Below are positions 1 to 9,256 of a stretch of 64,000 nucleotides of DNA, piece after piece. This DNA comes from Dryocola boscaweniae. Its GTDB lineage: Bacteria; Pseudomonadota; Gammaproteobacteria; Enterobacterales; Enterobacteriaceae. The notes beneath the pieces are model-generated. The model had not been told where the DNA came from. It did no database searches and saw only the letters and a list, made by a program, of their open reading frames with translations. The stretch is from the NCBI RefSeq assembly GCF_025215095.1, contig NZ_JALHAP010000065.1:17776-81775 (forward strand), given 5' to 3'. The stretch's first letter is position 1. Each line of letters begins with the position of its first letter. The position numbers and the translations under genes are program-made.

Positions 1-489
1 CACCACGACCTGAATAGAACCTAAGTTGATATGATTTTGCTTGGCGTAGTCGATTAAGCGACCGGTTGTGCCAATCAGGATGTCGACGCCGCTTTCCAGC
101 ACTTTAAGCTGTTTGTCGTAGCCGTCGCCACCGTAAGCCAGACCGAGTTTCAAACCCGTGGCCTGTGCCAGTGGTTCTGCATCGGAGTGAATCTGGACTG
201 CCAGTTCACGAGTCGGCGCCATAATTAAGGCACGCGGCTGGTTCACCTGACGGTTCTCCGGAACAGGGTGAGAGAGTAAATAATGGAACGTTGACGTTAA
301 AAACGCCATCGTTTTGCCAGTACCGGTTTGCGCCTGACCTGCAACATCACGATTCGCCAGCGTCAGCGGAAGTGCGAGTGCCTGAATTGGGGTGCAGTTA
401 TGGAACCCTTTTGTTTCAAGGGCTTCAATCACCTTAGGGTGCAGGGCGAAGTCGGAAAACTTCTGTTCGGTCAAATGTGTTTTGCTCAT
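1..489 (-). CDS. rhlB: ATP-dependent RNA helicase RhlB (partial, N-terminal 163 codons)
   Basis: DEAD-box RNA helicase that works with RNase E and PNPase in the RNA degradosome, unwinding structured mRNA for decay. The visible part starts at ATG 489 (reading [14 protein letters not shown]) and runs off the left edge. It contains the Q motif (about residues 11-36, with the TPIQ signature at 33-36), Walker A AQTGTGKT at 53-60 and the PTRELA motif Ia. The window ends on a QVVV stretch that in the family directly precedes the DEAD box, so the ATPase box itself is not seen. It is divergent from trxA across a 118-bp gap. Identification is by near-identity to the enterobacterial protein as remembered and by the rhlB-trxA-rho order. 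Confidence 0.96.
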   Translation of the reverse strand, partial: MSKTHLTEQKFSDFALHPKVIEALETKGFHNCTPIQALALPLTLANRDVAGQAQTGTGKTMAFLTSTFHYLLSHPVPENRQVNQPRALIMAPTRELAVQIHSDAEPLAQATGLKLGLAYGGDGYDKQLKVLESGVDILIGTTGRLIDYAKQNHINLGSIQVVV

Positions 490-607
490 AGTGTGGTAGA
501 ATATCAGCTAACTATTGCTTTACGAAAGCGTATCCGGTGAAATAAAGTCAACCTTAAGTTGGTTAATGCTACACCAACAAGGTAGACATAATCCTGTGGA
601 GTAGAAC

Positions 608-937
608 ATGAGCGATAAAATTATTCACCTGACTGACGACAGTTTCGACACGGACGTACTTAAAGCTGACGGGTTGATCCTCGTTGATTTCTGGGCAGAG
701 TGGTGTGGTCCGTGCAAAATGATCGCCCCGATTCTTGATGAAATCGCTGATGAATATCAGGGCAAATTAACCGTTGCTAAACTGAACATCGATCAGAACC
801 CGGGCACCGCGCCGAAATACGGCATTCGCGGCATTCCGACTCTGCTGCTGTTTAAGAACGGTGAAGTGGCTGCCACCAAAGTCGGTGCGTTGTCCAAAGG
901 CCAGTTAAAAGAGTTCCTGGACGCTAATCTGGCGTAA
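608..937 (+). CDS. trxA: Thioredoxin 1
   Basis: Small cytosolic dithiol-disulfide oxidoreductase, recycled by thioredoxin reductase and NADPH. It reduces ribonucleotide reductase, PAPS reductase and many protein disulfides. At 109 residues it has the usual length including the initiator Met. The active site WCGPC is at 32-36 (Cys33 and Cys36 here, 32/35 in mature numbering), the buried Asp is in the LVDFWAEW strand (Asp27), and the cis-proline is in the [11 protein letters not shown] segment. A good ribosome site (TGGAG, 597-601) precedes ATG 608. It lies upstream of the rho leader, as in E. coli. Confidence 0.98.
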   Translation: MSDKIIHLTDDSFDTDVLKADGLILVDFWAEWCGPCKMIAPILDEIADEYQGKLTVAKLNIDQNPGTAPKYGIRGIPTLLLFKNGEVAATKVGALSKGQLKEFLDANLA

Positions 938-1297
938 TGGAATCTCAGCCGGCGCGTGCTCGGCTCGCTATTTTTTGTGAGCCGCTGGACGCCCGGCGTC
1001 AGTCATGCTAAGTTACTTTTACTGCACCTTGAACTTGCCTTAAAGTTTGAACCTTTGTAATACCCAATGCTTCTCATTCGCTATCGCTAAGACGCTAATT
1101 TCACAGTGAGCACATGGTTGCATAATCGATTTCGGGCGTATCACCCATTCCGTCGTGTCGTTTCAGTTCTGCGTTTTTCCTATGAACCAGACAGCGATAA
1201 GACATGTGGTGCTGGCCATTAAACAGGCATGGATGACCCTGCCATACCATTCACGAAACATGTTCGAGATTTACCCCGAGTTTAAGAACCCACCATT
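938..1297 (+). promoter_or_regulatory. Long rho leader region (trxA-rho intergenic)
   Basis: This 360-bp stretch has no standard gene. Its first part holds a hairpin-forming segment (961-984, CGGCTCGC pairing with GTGAGCCG with one G-T wobble, no U tract after it). Its second part (about 1129-1260) resembles the E. coli rho leader, where Rho autoregulates its own transcription by Rho-dependent attenuation. The remnant of the rhoL reading frame lies at 1114-1185 and a 39-codon open frame at 1182-1301 overlaps the rho start. Assignment as the rho leader rests on position and remembered similarity; promoter boxes were not assigned. Confidence 0.7.
1114..1185 (+). pseudogene. rhoL: Interrupted rhoL-like leader peptide
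   Basis: Reading from ATG 1114 gives M-V-A and then TAA (1123-1125). The same frame continues as [19 protein letters not shown] before TGA 1183-1185. E. coli RhoL, as I remember it, begins MRSEQISGSSLNPSCRFSSAY, so the ISGxS and PSCRFSSA segments match in frame while the fourth codon is a stop. No ATG or GTG start lies between that stop and the conserved segment. The DNA is conserved here but the peptide apparently cannot be made in full, either because it has decayed or because the RNA rather than the peptide is what matters. Confidence 0.55.
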
Positions 1298-1301
1298 ATG
1301 A
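1182..1301 (+). CDS. Hypothetical 39-aa ORF overlapping the rho start
   Basis: An uninterrupted frame from ATG 1182 to TGA 1299-1301 encodes 39 residues starting [20 protein letters not shown]. Its stop overlaps the rho start in an ATGA arrangement (rho ATG 1298-1300), the geometry of translational coupling. No clear Shine-Dalgarno sequence precedes ATG 1182. It resembles no family I know, and it may simply be the rho leader RNA read in an open frame. It could matter for Rho autoregulation if translated, because ribosomes here would hinder Rho loading. Confidence 0.25.
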   Translation: MNQTAIRHVVLAIKQAWMTLPYHSRNMFEIYPEFKNPPL

Positions 1302-2557
1302 ATCTTACCGAATTAAAGAATACGCCGGTTTCTGAGCTGATTACTCTCGGCGAAAATATGGGGCTGGAAAACCAAGCCCGCATGCGCAAACAGGACATTA
1401 TCTTCTCCATCCTGAAGCAACATGCTAAGAGTGGCGAAGATATCTTTGGCGATGGTGTGCTGGAGATACTGCAGGACGGATTTGGTTTCCTCCGCTCCGC
1501 AGACAGCTCCTACCTCGCCGGTCCCGATGACATCTACGTTTCTCCCAGCCAAATCCGTCGTTTCAACCTCCGCACAGGGGATACCATCTCCGGTAAGATT
1601 CGTCCGCCGAAAGAAGGCGAGCGTTACTTTGCCCTGCTGAAAGTAAACGAAGTTAACTACGACAAACCGGAAAACGCGCGTAGCAAAATCCTGTTTGAAA
1701 ACTTAACCCCGCTGCATGCCAACTCTCGTTTGCGCATGGAACGTGGTAACGGTTCTACCGAAGACTTAACCGCACGCGTGCTGGATTTGGCTTCGCCAAT
1801 CGGTCGCGGCCAGCGTGGCCTGATCGTGGCGCCGCCAAAAGCCGGTAAAACCATGCTGCTGCAAAACATCGCGCAGAGCATTGCTTACAACCATCCTGAT
1901 TGTGTGCTGATGGTTCTGCTTATCGACGAACGTCCGGAAGAAGTGACCGAGATGCAGCGTCTGGTCAAAGGTGAAGTGGTTGCTTCTACCTTTGATGAGC
2001 CAGCGTCCCGCCACGTTCAGGTTGCCGAAATGGTAATCGAGAAAGCGAAGCGCCTGGTTGAGCATAAAAAAGACGTTATCATCCTGCTGGATTCCATTAC
2101 CCGTCTGGCTCGCGCCTACAACACCGTGGTTCCGGCTTCCGGTAAAGTATTGACCGGTGGTGTGGATGCTAACGCCCTGCATCGTCCAAAACGCTTCTTC
2201 GGTGCGGCACGTAACGTGGAGGAGGGCGGTAGCCTGACTATCATCGCTACCGCGCTGGTCGATACCGGTTCTAAAATGGATGAAGTTATCTACGAAGAAT
2301 TTAAAGGTACCGGCAACATGGAACTGCATCTGGCGCGTAAAATCGCTGAGAAACGCGTGTTCCCTGCAATCGACTACAACCGTTCTGGTACGCGTAAAGA
2401 AGAACTTCTTACGACCCAGGAAGAACTGCAGAAAATGTGGATCCTGCGTAAGATCATTCACCCGATGGGCGAAATCGACGCGATGGAATTCCTCATTAAT
2501 AAGTTGGCGATGACCAAAACCAATGACGAATTCTTCGATATGATGAAGCGCTCGTAA
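1298..2557 (+). CDS. rho: Transcription termination factor Rho
   Basis: Hexameric RNA-dependent ATPase/helicase that binds C-rich nascent RNA, translocates 5'-3' and terminates transcription. At 419 residues it has exactly the E. coli length. It shows an N-terminal helical domain (1-47), a cold-shock-like RNA-binding domain with RNP1 GFGFLR at 61-66, Walker A APPKAGKT at 178-185 (Lys181 and Lys184), Walker B IILLD with Asp265, and the Q-loop region around 280-290. It is likely autoregulated through the leader. A strong terminator follows at 2575, separating it from the ECA cluster. Confidence 0.99.
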   Translation: MNLTELKNTPVSELITLGENMGLENQARMRKQDIIFSILKQHAKSGEDIFGDGVLEILQDGFGFLRSADSSYLAGPDDIYVSPSQIRRFNLRTGDTISGKIRPPKEGERYFALLKVNEVNYDKPENARSKILFENLTPLHANSRLRMERGNGSTEDLTARVLDLASPIGRGQRGLIVAPPKAGKTMLLQNIAQSIAYNHPDCVLMVLLIDERPEEVTEMQRLVKGEVVASTFDEPASRHVQVAEMVIEKAKRLVEHKKDVIILLDSITRLARAYNTVVPASGKVLTGGVDANALHRPKRFFGAARNVEEGGSLTIIATALVDTGSKMDEVIYEEFKGTGNMELHLARKIAEKRVFPAIDYNRSGTRKEELLTTQEELQKMWILRKIIHPMGEIDAMEFLINKLAMTKTNDEFFDMMKRS

Positions 2558-2574
2558 GTAACAAAAACTCGGGG

Positions 2575-2604
2575 AACGCCACGCTTAGACGTGGCGTTTT
2601 TCTT
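2575..2604 (+). terminator. Intrinsic terminator after rho
   Basis: A perfect 7-bp stem CGCCACG (2577-2583) and CGTGGCG (2590-2596) with a 6-nt loop, followed by a T-rich tract. It lies 17 bases after the rho stop codon. Confidence 0.9.
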
Positions 2605-2806
2605 TAGTGGTATATACGATATAGAAACGACTATCGCAGCGACACATTAAGGATGGCAAAGGATGCCGTGTAGTCTTAATATCCAAAAATTCGTGTTGTG
2701 ATACATTCGATTAAATAACCATCAGATTGTTCATGGATGAATCACGTACAACCACCAGGCAGGATAATAAGCATCCTGATCCTTTATTTTGCAGAGAGCT
2801 TGCACT

Positions 2807-3895
2807 GTGAATTTAATCACCGCTGGTACCGATCTGGTTTGCATTTTTTTATTTACTACCATTTTTCTATTTTTCGCGCGCAAGGTAGCTAAGAAAGTCG
2901 GCCTGGTTGATAAACCAAACTTCCGCAAACGTCATCAAGGGCTGATCCCTCTGGTTGGTGGTATCTCTGTCTATGCGGGGATCTGCTTTACATTTCTGAT
3001 AGCCAATTACTATATCCCTCATGCCTGGCTTTACCTGATTTGCGCGGGCGCACTGGTTTTTGTTGGCGCGCTGGACGATCGTTACGATATCAGCGTGAAA
3101 ATAAGGGCTTCGGTTCAGGCGCTGATCGGCATTGTGATGATGGTCGTCGGGAAACTCTACTTAAGCAGCCTGGGATATATTTTTGGTTCCTGGGAGATGG
3201 TGCTGGGTCCGTTTGGATATTTCCTCACCCTGTTTGCCGTCTGGGCCGCAATAAATGCTTTCAACATGGTTGACGGTATTGATGGGCTCCTCGGTGGCCT
3301 TTCATGTGTCTCCTTCGCCGCCATGGGGCTAATTCTTTATTTCGATGGTCAATTAAGCTTAGCGATGTGGTGCTTTGCGATGATTGCGGCCATCCTGCCT
3401 TATATTCTGCTGAACCTTGGCGTGTTAGGGCGACGCTATAAAGTCTTTATGGGAGATGCCGGAAGTACGCTTATCGGCTTTACCGTCATCTGGATTTTGC
3501 TCGAAACCACGCAGGGTAAAACCCATCCTATCAGCCCCGTCACGGCATTGTGGATAATCGCCATTCCGCTGATGGATATGATCGCCATCATGTACCGCCG
3601 TTTGCGCAAAGGGATGAGTCCATTCTCCCCGGACCGTCAGCATATCCATCATTTGATTATGCGCGCCGGCTTCACTTCCCGTCAGGCTTTCGTGTTGATT
3701 ACTCTGGCTGCTGCGTTGCTGGCAGGCATTGGTGTTGCCGCTGAATATATTCACTCAATTCCTGAATGGGTGATGTTGGCATTATTCTTGCTAGCATTTG
3801 TGCTCTATGATTATTGCATTAAGCGCGCCTGGAAAGTGGCCCGCTTCATAAGACGTTTTAAGCGTCGTCAACGTAGAAACAGCAGCATTTCTTAA
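2807..3895 (+). CDS. wecA: Undecaprenyl-phosphate GlcNAc-1-phosphate transferase WecA
   Basis: Integral membrane enzyme that transfers GlcNAc-1-P from UDP-GlcNAc to undecaprenyl phosphate, making lipid I of ECA; it also starts many O antigens. GTG 2807 gives 362 residues starting (M)NLITAGTDL, matching the family start; an upstream in-frame ATG (2789) would add an unconserved hexapeptide. About 11 membrane segments are seen. The Mg-binding GALDDRYD motif has Asp90/Asp91, and NMVDGIDG and the cytosolic RQHIHHL motif are both present. It heads the ECA cluster after a roughly 200-bp gap downstream of the rho terminator, where its own promoter must lie. Confidence 0.98.
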   Translation: MNLITAGTDLVCIFLFTTIFLFFARKVAKKVGLVDKPNFRKRHQGLIPLVGGISVYAGICFTFLIANYYIPHAWLYLICAGALVFVGALDDRYDISVKIRASVQALIGIVMMVVGKLYLSSLGYIFGSWEMVLGPFGYFLTLFAVWAAINAFNMVDGIDGLLGGLSCVSFAAMGLILYFDGQLSLAMWCFAMIAAILPYILLNLGVLGRRYKVFMGDAGSTLIGFTVIWILLETTQGKTHPISPVTALWIIAIPLMDMIAIMYRRLRKGMSPFSPDRQHIHHLIMRAGFTSRQAFVLITLAAALLAGIGVAAEYIHSIPEWVMLALFLLAFVLYDYCIKRAWKVARFIRRFKRRQRRNSSIS

Positions 3896-3918
3896 TCCTG
3901 AATTGAATTGGGGAAGTG

Positions 3919-4968
3919 ATGAGACAAAACGTGCCAGGAAGTAACCCGGGAATGGTGGACAACGAGTTGGACATTCGTGGTTTGTTCCGGACACTGTGGA
4001 GAGGGAAGTTCTGGATTGTGGGCATGGCGGCAGCATTCGCCATCATCGCATTGGTCTATACCTTTTTTGCCAGGCAGGAGTGGAGCGCCAACGCAATCAC
4101 CGATCGCCCGACGGTCAATATGCTGGGAGGATATTATTCTCAACAGCAATTCCTTCGTAACCTTGATATCAAAGCCAATATGGTCCCGGTTGACCAGCCC
4201 TCCGTCATGGACGAAGCCTATAAAGAGTTCATTATGCAACTCTCGGCTTACGATACCCGCCGCGATTTCTGGCTACAGACCGATTACTACAAGCAGCGCC
4301 AGGTGAAAAACAGTAAAGCGGATGCCGCTCTGCTTGATGAAATGGTGGACAATATTCAGTTCACCGCAGGGGATATCACCCATAATCTTAATGACAGCGT
4401 TAAGCTGATTGCTGAGACGGCAGCGGACGCAAATAATCTGTTGCGGCAATACGTTGCGTTTGCCAGCCAGCGCGCGGCAAGCCATCTGAATGAAGAGCTG
4501 GCTGGCGCATGGGCTGCTCGTACCATCCAGATGAAAGCTCAGGTCAAACGGCAAGAAGCCGTCGCCAAATCCATTTATGACCGCAAAGTAAAAAGCGTTG
4601 AGCAGGCGCTGAAAATTGCCGAACAGCAAAATATTGCGAAAAGCGAAACAGAAGTTCCGGCTGACGAATTACCAGATTCCGAAATGTTCATGTTGGGCCG
4701 CCCAATGCTACAGGCAAGGCTTGAAAGCCTGCAGGCGGTAGGGCCTGATTATGATATCGACTACGACCAAAACCGCGCCATGCTTTCAACGCTGAATGTT
4801 GGCCCAACGCTCGATCCGCGTTTCCAGACTTATCGTTATTTACGTACCCCGGAAGAACCCGTTAAGCGCGACAGCCCTCGCCGTGCGTTCTTATTAGTAA
4901 TGTGGGGTGCGGTTGGGGCCCTGATAGGCGCTGGTGTGGCGTTAGCCCGCCGCCCTAAAGCGTTATAA
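3919..4968 (+). CDS. wzzE: ECA chain-length regulator WzzE
   Basis: Polysaccharide co-polymerase that sets the chain length of ECA, working with the polymerase WzyE in the inner membrane. It has 349 residues from ATG 3919. A GTG at 3916 is in frame but sits too close to the GGGGA ribosome site (3910-3914). It has a Wzz N-terminal domain with a first membrane segment around 32-52, a long periplasmic region with coiled-coil character (about 170-240), and a second membrane segment near the C-terminus preceded by a TPEEPVKRDSPRR motif typical of Wzz proteins. A terminator-like hairpin follows before wecB. Confidence 0.97.
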   Translation: MRQNVPGSNPGMVDNELDIRGLFRTLWRGKFWIVGMAAAFAIIALVYTFFARQEWSANAITDRPTVNMLGGYYSQQQFLRNLDIKANMVPVDQPSVMDEAYKEFIMQLSAYDTRRDFWLQTDYYKQRQVKNSKADAALLDEMVDNIQFTAGDITHNLNDSVKLIAETAADANNLLRQYVAFASQRAASHLNEELAGAWAARTIQMKAQVKRQEAVAKSIYDRKVKSVEQALKIAEQQNIAKSETEVPADELPDSEMFMLGRPMLQARLESLQAVGPDYDIDYDQNRAMLSTLNVGPTLDPRFQTYRYLRTPEEPVKRDSPRRAFLLVMWGAVGALIGAGVALARRPKAL

Positions 4969-4979
4969 CGCCCTTGCCC

Positions 4980-5013
4980 GGCGAAGGCTTGATGGATGGC
5001 CTTCGCCTTTTTT
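4980..5013 (+). terminator. Terminator-like hairpin inside the ECA cluster (wzzE-wecB)
   Basis: A perfect 9-bp stem GGCGAAGGC (4980-4988) and GCCTTCGCC (4999-5007) with a 10-nt loop is followed at once by six T residues (5008-5013). By sequence it is a good intrinsic terminator. It sits 18 bases before the wecB GTG, so it would reduce transcription of the nine downstream genes unless read through or unless a promoter lies after it. Confidence 0.8.
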
Positions 5014-5030
5014 AACAAAAGAGAATCGCT

Positions 5031-6161
5031 GTGAAAGTGTTAACAGTTTTTGGCACGCGTCCGGAAGCCATAAAAATGGCGCCGCTGGTTCATGCGTTGA
5101 CAAAAGACGCGTTTTTTGACGCGAAGGTATGCGTGACGGCCCAGCATCGCGAGATGCTCGATCAGGTGTTGAATTTATTTTCAATCGAACCGGATTACGA
5201 TCTCAACATCATGAGCCCGGGGCAGGGACTTACGGAAATAACCTGTCGCATCCTTGAAGGTTTAAAGCCAATTCTTGAATCGTTCAAACCCGATGTGGTG
5301 CTGGTTCATGGCGATACCACGACGACAGTTGCCACCAGCCTTGCCGCATTTTATCAGCGCATCCCCGTAGGCCACGTTGAGGCGGGTCTGCGCACGGGCG
5401 ATCTTTACTCACCCTGGCCAGAAGAGGCTAACCGTACGTTAACCGGGCATCTCGCTATGTACCATTTTGCCCCGACGGAGAACTCACGGCAGAATCTGCT
5501 GCGCGAAAATATCAACGATAATAAAATCTTCGTGACGGGAAATACGGTCATTGACGCGCTGATTTCCGTGCGTGACCGCGTACTGGCTGATGACGAACTG
5601 CGTAACAGCCTTGCCCAATACCATCCGTTTTTAGACAGCGCTAAAAAGCTCATTCTGGTTACCGGCCACCGCCGCGAAAGCTTCGGAGAGGGCTTTGAGC
5701 GTATCTGCCACGCGCTTGCGGAAATCGCCAAAGAGAACAGCGATGTGCAGATCGTTTATCCGGTGCACCTCAACCCTAACGTTAGCGAGCCGGTGAAACG
5801 AATCCTCGGCCATGTCGAAAACGTGGTGCTTGTTGAACCGCAGGAATACCTGCCGTTTGTCTACCTGATGAACCACTCGTATCTGATTCTGACCGACTCT
5901 GGCGGGATTCAGGAAGAAGCGCCATCGCTCGGTAAACCGGTACTGGTCATGCGGGACACCACGGAACGCCCGGAAGCCGTGAAAGCGGGGACTGTTCGTC
6001 TGGTGGGCACCGATACGCAAACCATCGTCCGTGAAGTAACGCGCTTGCTGCGTGATGAAAACGAATATCAAATCATGAGCCGTGCGCATAACCCGTACGG
6101 GGACGGCACCGCTTGTGAACGTATTTTGGCTGCACTAAAGAACAATCAGGTGAAACTATGA
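5031..6161 (+). CDS. wecB: UDP-GlcNAc 2-epimerase (non-hydrolysing)
   Basis: Interconverts UDP-GlcNAc and UDP-ManNAc, the first step towards the ManNAcA residue of ECA. It has 376 residues from GTG 5031 (GAGA ribosome site at 5020-5024), the usual family length. The two Rossmann-like domains carry the conserved [12 protein letters not shown] near the N-terminus, VHGDTTT, the [10 protein letters not shown] motif, the TGHRRE loop and the [29 protein letters not shown] signature region that holds the active site and the allosteric UDP-GlcNAc site. Its ATGA stop/start overlap with wecC means translational coupling. Confidence 0.98.
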   Translation: MKVLTVFGTRPEAIKMAPLVHALTKDAFFDAKVCVTAQHREMLDQVLNLFSIEPDYDLNIMSPGQGLTEITCRILEGLKPILESFKPDVVLVHGDTTTTVATSLAAFYQRIPVGHVEAGLRTGDLYSPWPEEANRTLTGHLAMYHFAPTENSRQNLLRENINDNKIFVTGNTVIDALISVRDRVLADDELRNSLAQYHPFLDSAKKLILVTGHRRESFGEGFERICHALAEIAKENSDVQIVYPVHLNPNVSEPVKRILGHVENVVLVEPQEYLPFVYLMNHSYLILTDSGGIQEEAPSLGKPVLVMRDTTERPEAVKAGTVRLVGTDTQTIVREVTRLLRDENEYQIMSRAHNPYGDGTACERILAALKNNQVKL

Positions 6162-7420
6162 GTTTTTCAACCATCTCCGTTATTGGTCTTGGCTACATTG
6201 GTTTACCCACCGCGGCGGCATTTGCTTCCCGTCAGAAAAACGTAGTAGGCATCGATATCAACCAGCACGCAGTGGAAACCATTAATCGTGGCGCCATTCA
6301 TATTGTTGAGCCGGAGTTGGATAAGGTCGTTAAAACGGCAGTCGAAGCAGGTTTTTTGCGCGCCAGCACGCAGCCTGTCGAGGCTGACGCTTATCTGATT
6401 GCTGTGCCAACGCCTTTTCAGGGCGACCATGAACCCGATATGGCTTTTGTGAAAGCCGCAGCGGTTTCTATCGCGCCGGTTCTGAAAAAGGGCGCCTTAG
6501 TGATCCTGGAATCCACCTCGCCGGTAGGTTCCACCGAACAAATGGCCGAATGGCTGGCGGACCTGCGTCCGGACCTCTCTTTCCCGCAGCAGGCGGGTGA
6601 AGCGGCGGATATTAATGTCGCCTACTGCCCGGAACGCGTATTGCCGGGTCAGGTTATGGTTGAGCTGATTAAAAATGACCGTGTAATCGGCGGCATGACG
6701 CCGGTTTGCTCAACGCGCGCGAGCGAACTCTATAAGATATTCCTGGAAGGCGAGTGCGTTATTACTAACTCCCGCACGGCGGAAATGTGCAAGCTGACTG
6801 AAAACAGCTTCCGCGACGTTAATATCGCCTTCGCTAACGAACTGTCGCTGATCTGCGCCGATCAGGGGATCAACGTTTGGGAGCTTATACGCCTGGCAAA
6901 CCGCCACCCGCGCGTGAACATTCTTCAGCCTGGACCAGGCGTTGGCGGACACTGCATCGCGGTCGATCCGTGGTTTATCGTTGCTCAGAACCCACAGCAG
7001 GCGCGTTTGATTCGTACCGCTCGCGAAGTAAACGATAGCAAGCCGCACTGGGTTATAAATCAGGTCAAAGCTGCCGTTGCCGATAGCCTGGCCGAAAGCG
7101 GTAAGCGCGCCGGCGAACTGAAAATCGCCTGTTTTGGTCTGGCATTCAAACCGAATATTGACGATCTACGCGAAAGTCCGGCGATGGAAATCGCCGGGAT
7201 GATTGCCAACTGGCACAGCGGTGAGACGCTTGTGGTCGAGCCGAATATCCATCAGCTTCCGAAGAAGCTTGAAGGGCATTGTCAACTGGCGAACCTTGAT
7301 GATGCCTTGCAGCAGGCCGATGTGCTGGTCATGCTGGTAGACCATAACGAATTCAAAGCCATTGCAGGTGAGAAAATCCAGCAGCGCTGGGTTGTCGATA
7401 CCAAAGGCGTCTGGCGTTAA
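6158..7420 (+). CDS. wecC: UDP-N-acetyl-D-mannosamine dehydrogenase
   Basis: NAD-dependent four-electron dehydrogenase that oxidises UDP-ManNAc to UDP-ManNAcA. It has 420 residues, the family length. It shows the N-terminal Rossmann motif [14 protein letters not shown] (10-23), the central dimerisation domain, the GPGVGGHC motif with catalytic Cys266, and a C-terminal UDP-binding domain beginning around [18 protein letters not shown]. In E. coli the next genes are rffG and rffH; here the following gene, 22 bp downstream, is wecD. Confidence 0.98.
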   Translation: MSFSTISVIGLGYIGLPTAAAFASRQKNVVGIDINQHAVETINRGAIHIVEPELDKVVKTAVEAGFLRASTQPVEADAYLIAVPTPFQGDHEPDMAFVKAAAVSIAPVLKKGALVILESTSPVGSTEQMAEWLADLRPDLSFPQQAGEAADINVAYCPERVLPGQVMVELIKNDRVIGGMTPVCSTRASELYKIFLEGECVITNSRTAEMCKLTENSFRDVNIAFANELSLICADQGINVWELIRLANRHPRVNILQPGPGVGGHCIAVDPWFIVAQNPQQARLIRTAREVNDSKPHWVINQVKAAVADSLAESGKRAGELKIACFGLAFKPNIDDLRESPAMEIAGMIANWHSGETLVVEPNIHQLPKKLEGHCQLANLDDALQQADVLVMLVDHNEFKAIAGEKIQQRWVVDTKGVWR

Positions 7421-7442
7421 CGCGCCATACCGAGGCTACGTC

Positions 7443-8120
7443 ATGAACAGTCCGCTTCGCGCCCGGCTTGACCCGCTAGAATGGGAAAATCAGTTCTTTG
7501 GCGTTAATAGCGCCATTGTTCGTTTTGCCGAAGATGCGCAAGCGCTGACCGTAAAGCGGCTTGAGGCTTACGGGCGAGTACAGGCGAAAATTCCTGCCCA
7601 TCGCACTGATTTGCTCGATGCTTTACAGCAGTTCGGCTTTCAACTGGTTGAGGGTGAAGTCGACCTGGTGCTGCCAGTTGGCACGGAAAATGCTGTATCT
7701 ACCGATGATGCACAAGCCGCTGATATTCCTGTTCTGCGTGAAATGGCCGCTCGGGTCTTTACGCAAAGCCGTTTCCGCGCGCCCTGGTATCAACCCGCCG
7801 ATAGCGGCCGTTTTTATGCTCAATGGGTGGAAAACGCAGTGCTGGGCACGTTTGACCATCAGTGCCTGTTGCTGAAAAACGGCGATGAAATACAGGGCTT
7901 CGTTAGCCTGCGTCAGTTAAACGAGCGGGAAGCACGCATTGGTTTGCTTGCGGGACGCGGAGTCGGTGAACAGTTGATGAACGCTGCACTTTACTGGTGT
8001 CAGCAGCACAGGCTGACAACGCTGCGTGTAGCCACGCAGATAAGTAATACCGCAGCTTTGCGACGTTATATTCAAAGCGGTGCCACTGTAGAGAGCACTG
8101 CCTTCTGGTTATACAGGTGA
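7443..8120 (+). CDS. wecD: dTDP-fucosamine acetyltransferase WecD (RffC)
   Basis: GNAT-family enzyme that acetylates dTDP-4-amino-4,6-dideoxygalactose using acetyl-CoA, giving dTDP-Fuc4NAc for ECA. ATG 7443 gives 225 residues. The frame is open upstream into wecC, but the conserved protein begins at [25 protein letters not shown] residues just after this ATG, and no family member has the extra segment. The GNAT fold occupies about 100-225, with the acetyl-CoA pyrophosphate loop [13 protein letters not shown] and a conserved C-terminal [14 protein letters not shown]. Four bases separate it from wecE. Confidence 0.96.
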   Translation: MNSPLRARLDPLEWENQFFGVNSAIVRFAEDAQALTVKRLEAYGRVQAKIPAHRTDLLDALQQFGFQLVEGEVDLVLPVGTENAVSTDDAQAADIPVLREMAARVFTQSRFRAPWYQPADSGRFYAQWVENAVLGTFDHQCLLLKNGDEIQGFVSLRQLNEREARIGLLAGRGVGEQLMNAALYWCQQHRLTTLRVATQISNTAALRRYIQSGATVESTAFWLYR

Positions 8121-8124
8121 AAAA

Positions 8125-9255
8125 ATGATCCCATTTAATGCTCCGCCAGTAGTAGGTACGGAAATCGAATACATGCAGGCTGCGATGGGAAGCGGCAAGC
8201 TTTGCGGCGACGGCGGCTTTACGCGCCGTTGCCAGCAGTGGATGGAACAGCGCTTCGGCAGCAAAAAAGTCCTGCTAACGCCATCCTGCACCGCCTCGCT
8301 GGAAATGGCCGCGTTATTGCTGGATATCAAGCCTGGCGACGAAGTCATCATGCCAAGCTATACCTTTGTTTCAACCGCTAATGCTTTCGTACTGCGCGGC
8401 GCAAAAATCGTGTTTGTTGACGTGCGTCCGGACACCATGAATATCGACGAAACGTTGATTGAAGCGGCGATTACCGAAAACACGCGCGTTATCGTGCCGG
8501 TTCACTACGCGGGCGTTGCTTGCGAAATGGACGCCATTATGGCGCTGGCGAAGAAGCACAATCTGTTTGTGGTAGAAGATGCCGCGCAGGGCGTGATGTC
8601 GACCTACAAAGGCCGCGCGCTGGGCTCCATCGGCCATATCGGCTGCTTCAGCTTCCACGAAACCAAAAACTACACCGCCGGTGGCGAAGGCGGTGCGACG
8701 CTTATTAACGATTCGTCGTTGATTGACCGCGCTGAAATTATTCGCGAAAAGGGCACTAACCGCAGCCAGTTCTTCCGCGGGCAGGTGGATAAATACACCT
8801 GGCGCGATATTGGGTCGAGCTATCTGATGGCTGACCTGCAGGCAGCTTATTTATGGGCGCAGCTCGAAGCCGCTGAGAAGATTAACCAGCAGCGCCTCAA
8901 GCTTTGGCAAACCTACCATGACGCGCTGGCCCCGCTGGCTCGCGCTGGCCGTATTGAGTTGCCTTCGGTGCCAAAAGACTGTGTGCAAAACGCGCACATG
9001 TTCTATATCAAACTGCGTGACGTGGAAGACCGCAGCGCGCTGATTGCGTATCTTAAAGAAGCCGAAATCATGGCCGTGTTCCACTATATTCCGCTGCATG
9101 CCTGCCCGGCCGGTGAGAAATTTGGTTACTTCCACGGCGAAGACCGTTTCACCACTAAAGAGAGCGAACGCCTGGTGCGCCTGCCGCTGTTTTATAACCT
9201 CTCGCCGGTTAACCAACGTACTGTTATCAATACGTTGTTAAGCTACCTTTCCTGA
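8125..9255 (+). CDS. wecE: dTDP-4-amino-4,6-dideoxygalactose transaminase
   Basis: PLP-dependent sugar aminotransferase that moves an amino group from glutamate to dTDP-4-keto-6-deoxyglucose. It has 376 residues, in the DegT/DnrJ/EryC1 family. Visible marks are the SCTASLEMAALLL segment that anchors the cofactor phosphate, the VEDAAQG motif holding the Asp that pairs with the pyridine nitrogen, and the internal-aldimine Lys181 in HETKNYTAGGEGG. Its substrate is made by RmlA and RmlB-type enzymes (RffH and RffG in E. coli), whose genes are not present here. Confidence 0.97.
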   Translation: MIPFNAPPVVGTEIEYMQAAMGSGKLCGDGGFTRRCQQWMEQRFGSKKVLLTPSCTASLEMAALLLDIKPGDEVIMPSYTFVSTANAFVLRGAKIVFVDVRPDTMNIDETLIEAAITENTRVIVPVHYAGVACEMDAIMALAKKHNLFVVEDAAQGVMSTYKGRALGSIGHIGCFSFHETKNYTAGGEGGATLINDSSLIDRAEIIREKGTNRSQFFRGQVDKYTWRDIGSSYLMADLQAAYLWAQLEAAEKINQQRLKLWQTYHDALAPLARAGRIELPSVPKDCVQNAHMFYIKLRDVEDRSALIAYLKEAEIMAVFHYIPLHACPAGEKFGYFHGEDRFTTKESERLVRLPLFYNLSPVNQRTVINTLLSYLS

Positions 9256-9256
9256 T

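Noticed and set aside
961..984. Hairpin after trxA as an intrinsic terminator
   Set aside because: The stem is imperfect, the T run lies in the loop and no U tract follows, so it is better regarded as leader structure.
1766..2461. 231-codon open frame antisense to rho
   Set aside because: It is in the shadow of a highly conserved gene, lacks a ribosome site and matches no family; codon bias of rho explains it.
7362..7442. N-terminal extension of WecD into wecC
   Set aside because: It overlaps the wecC C-terminus out of frame; the conserved protein begins after ATG 7443.
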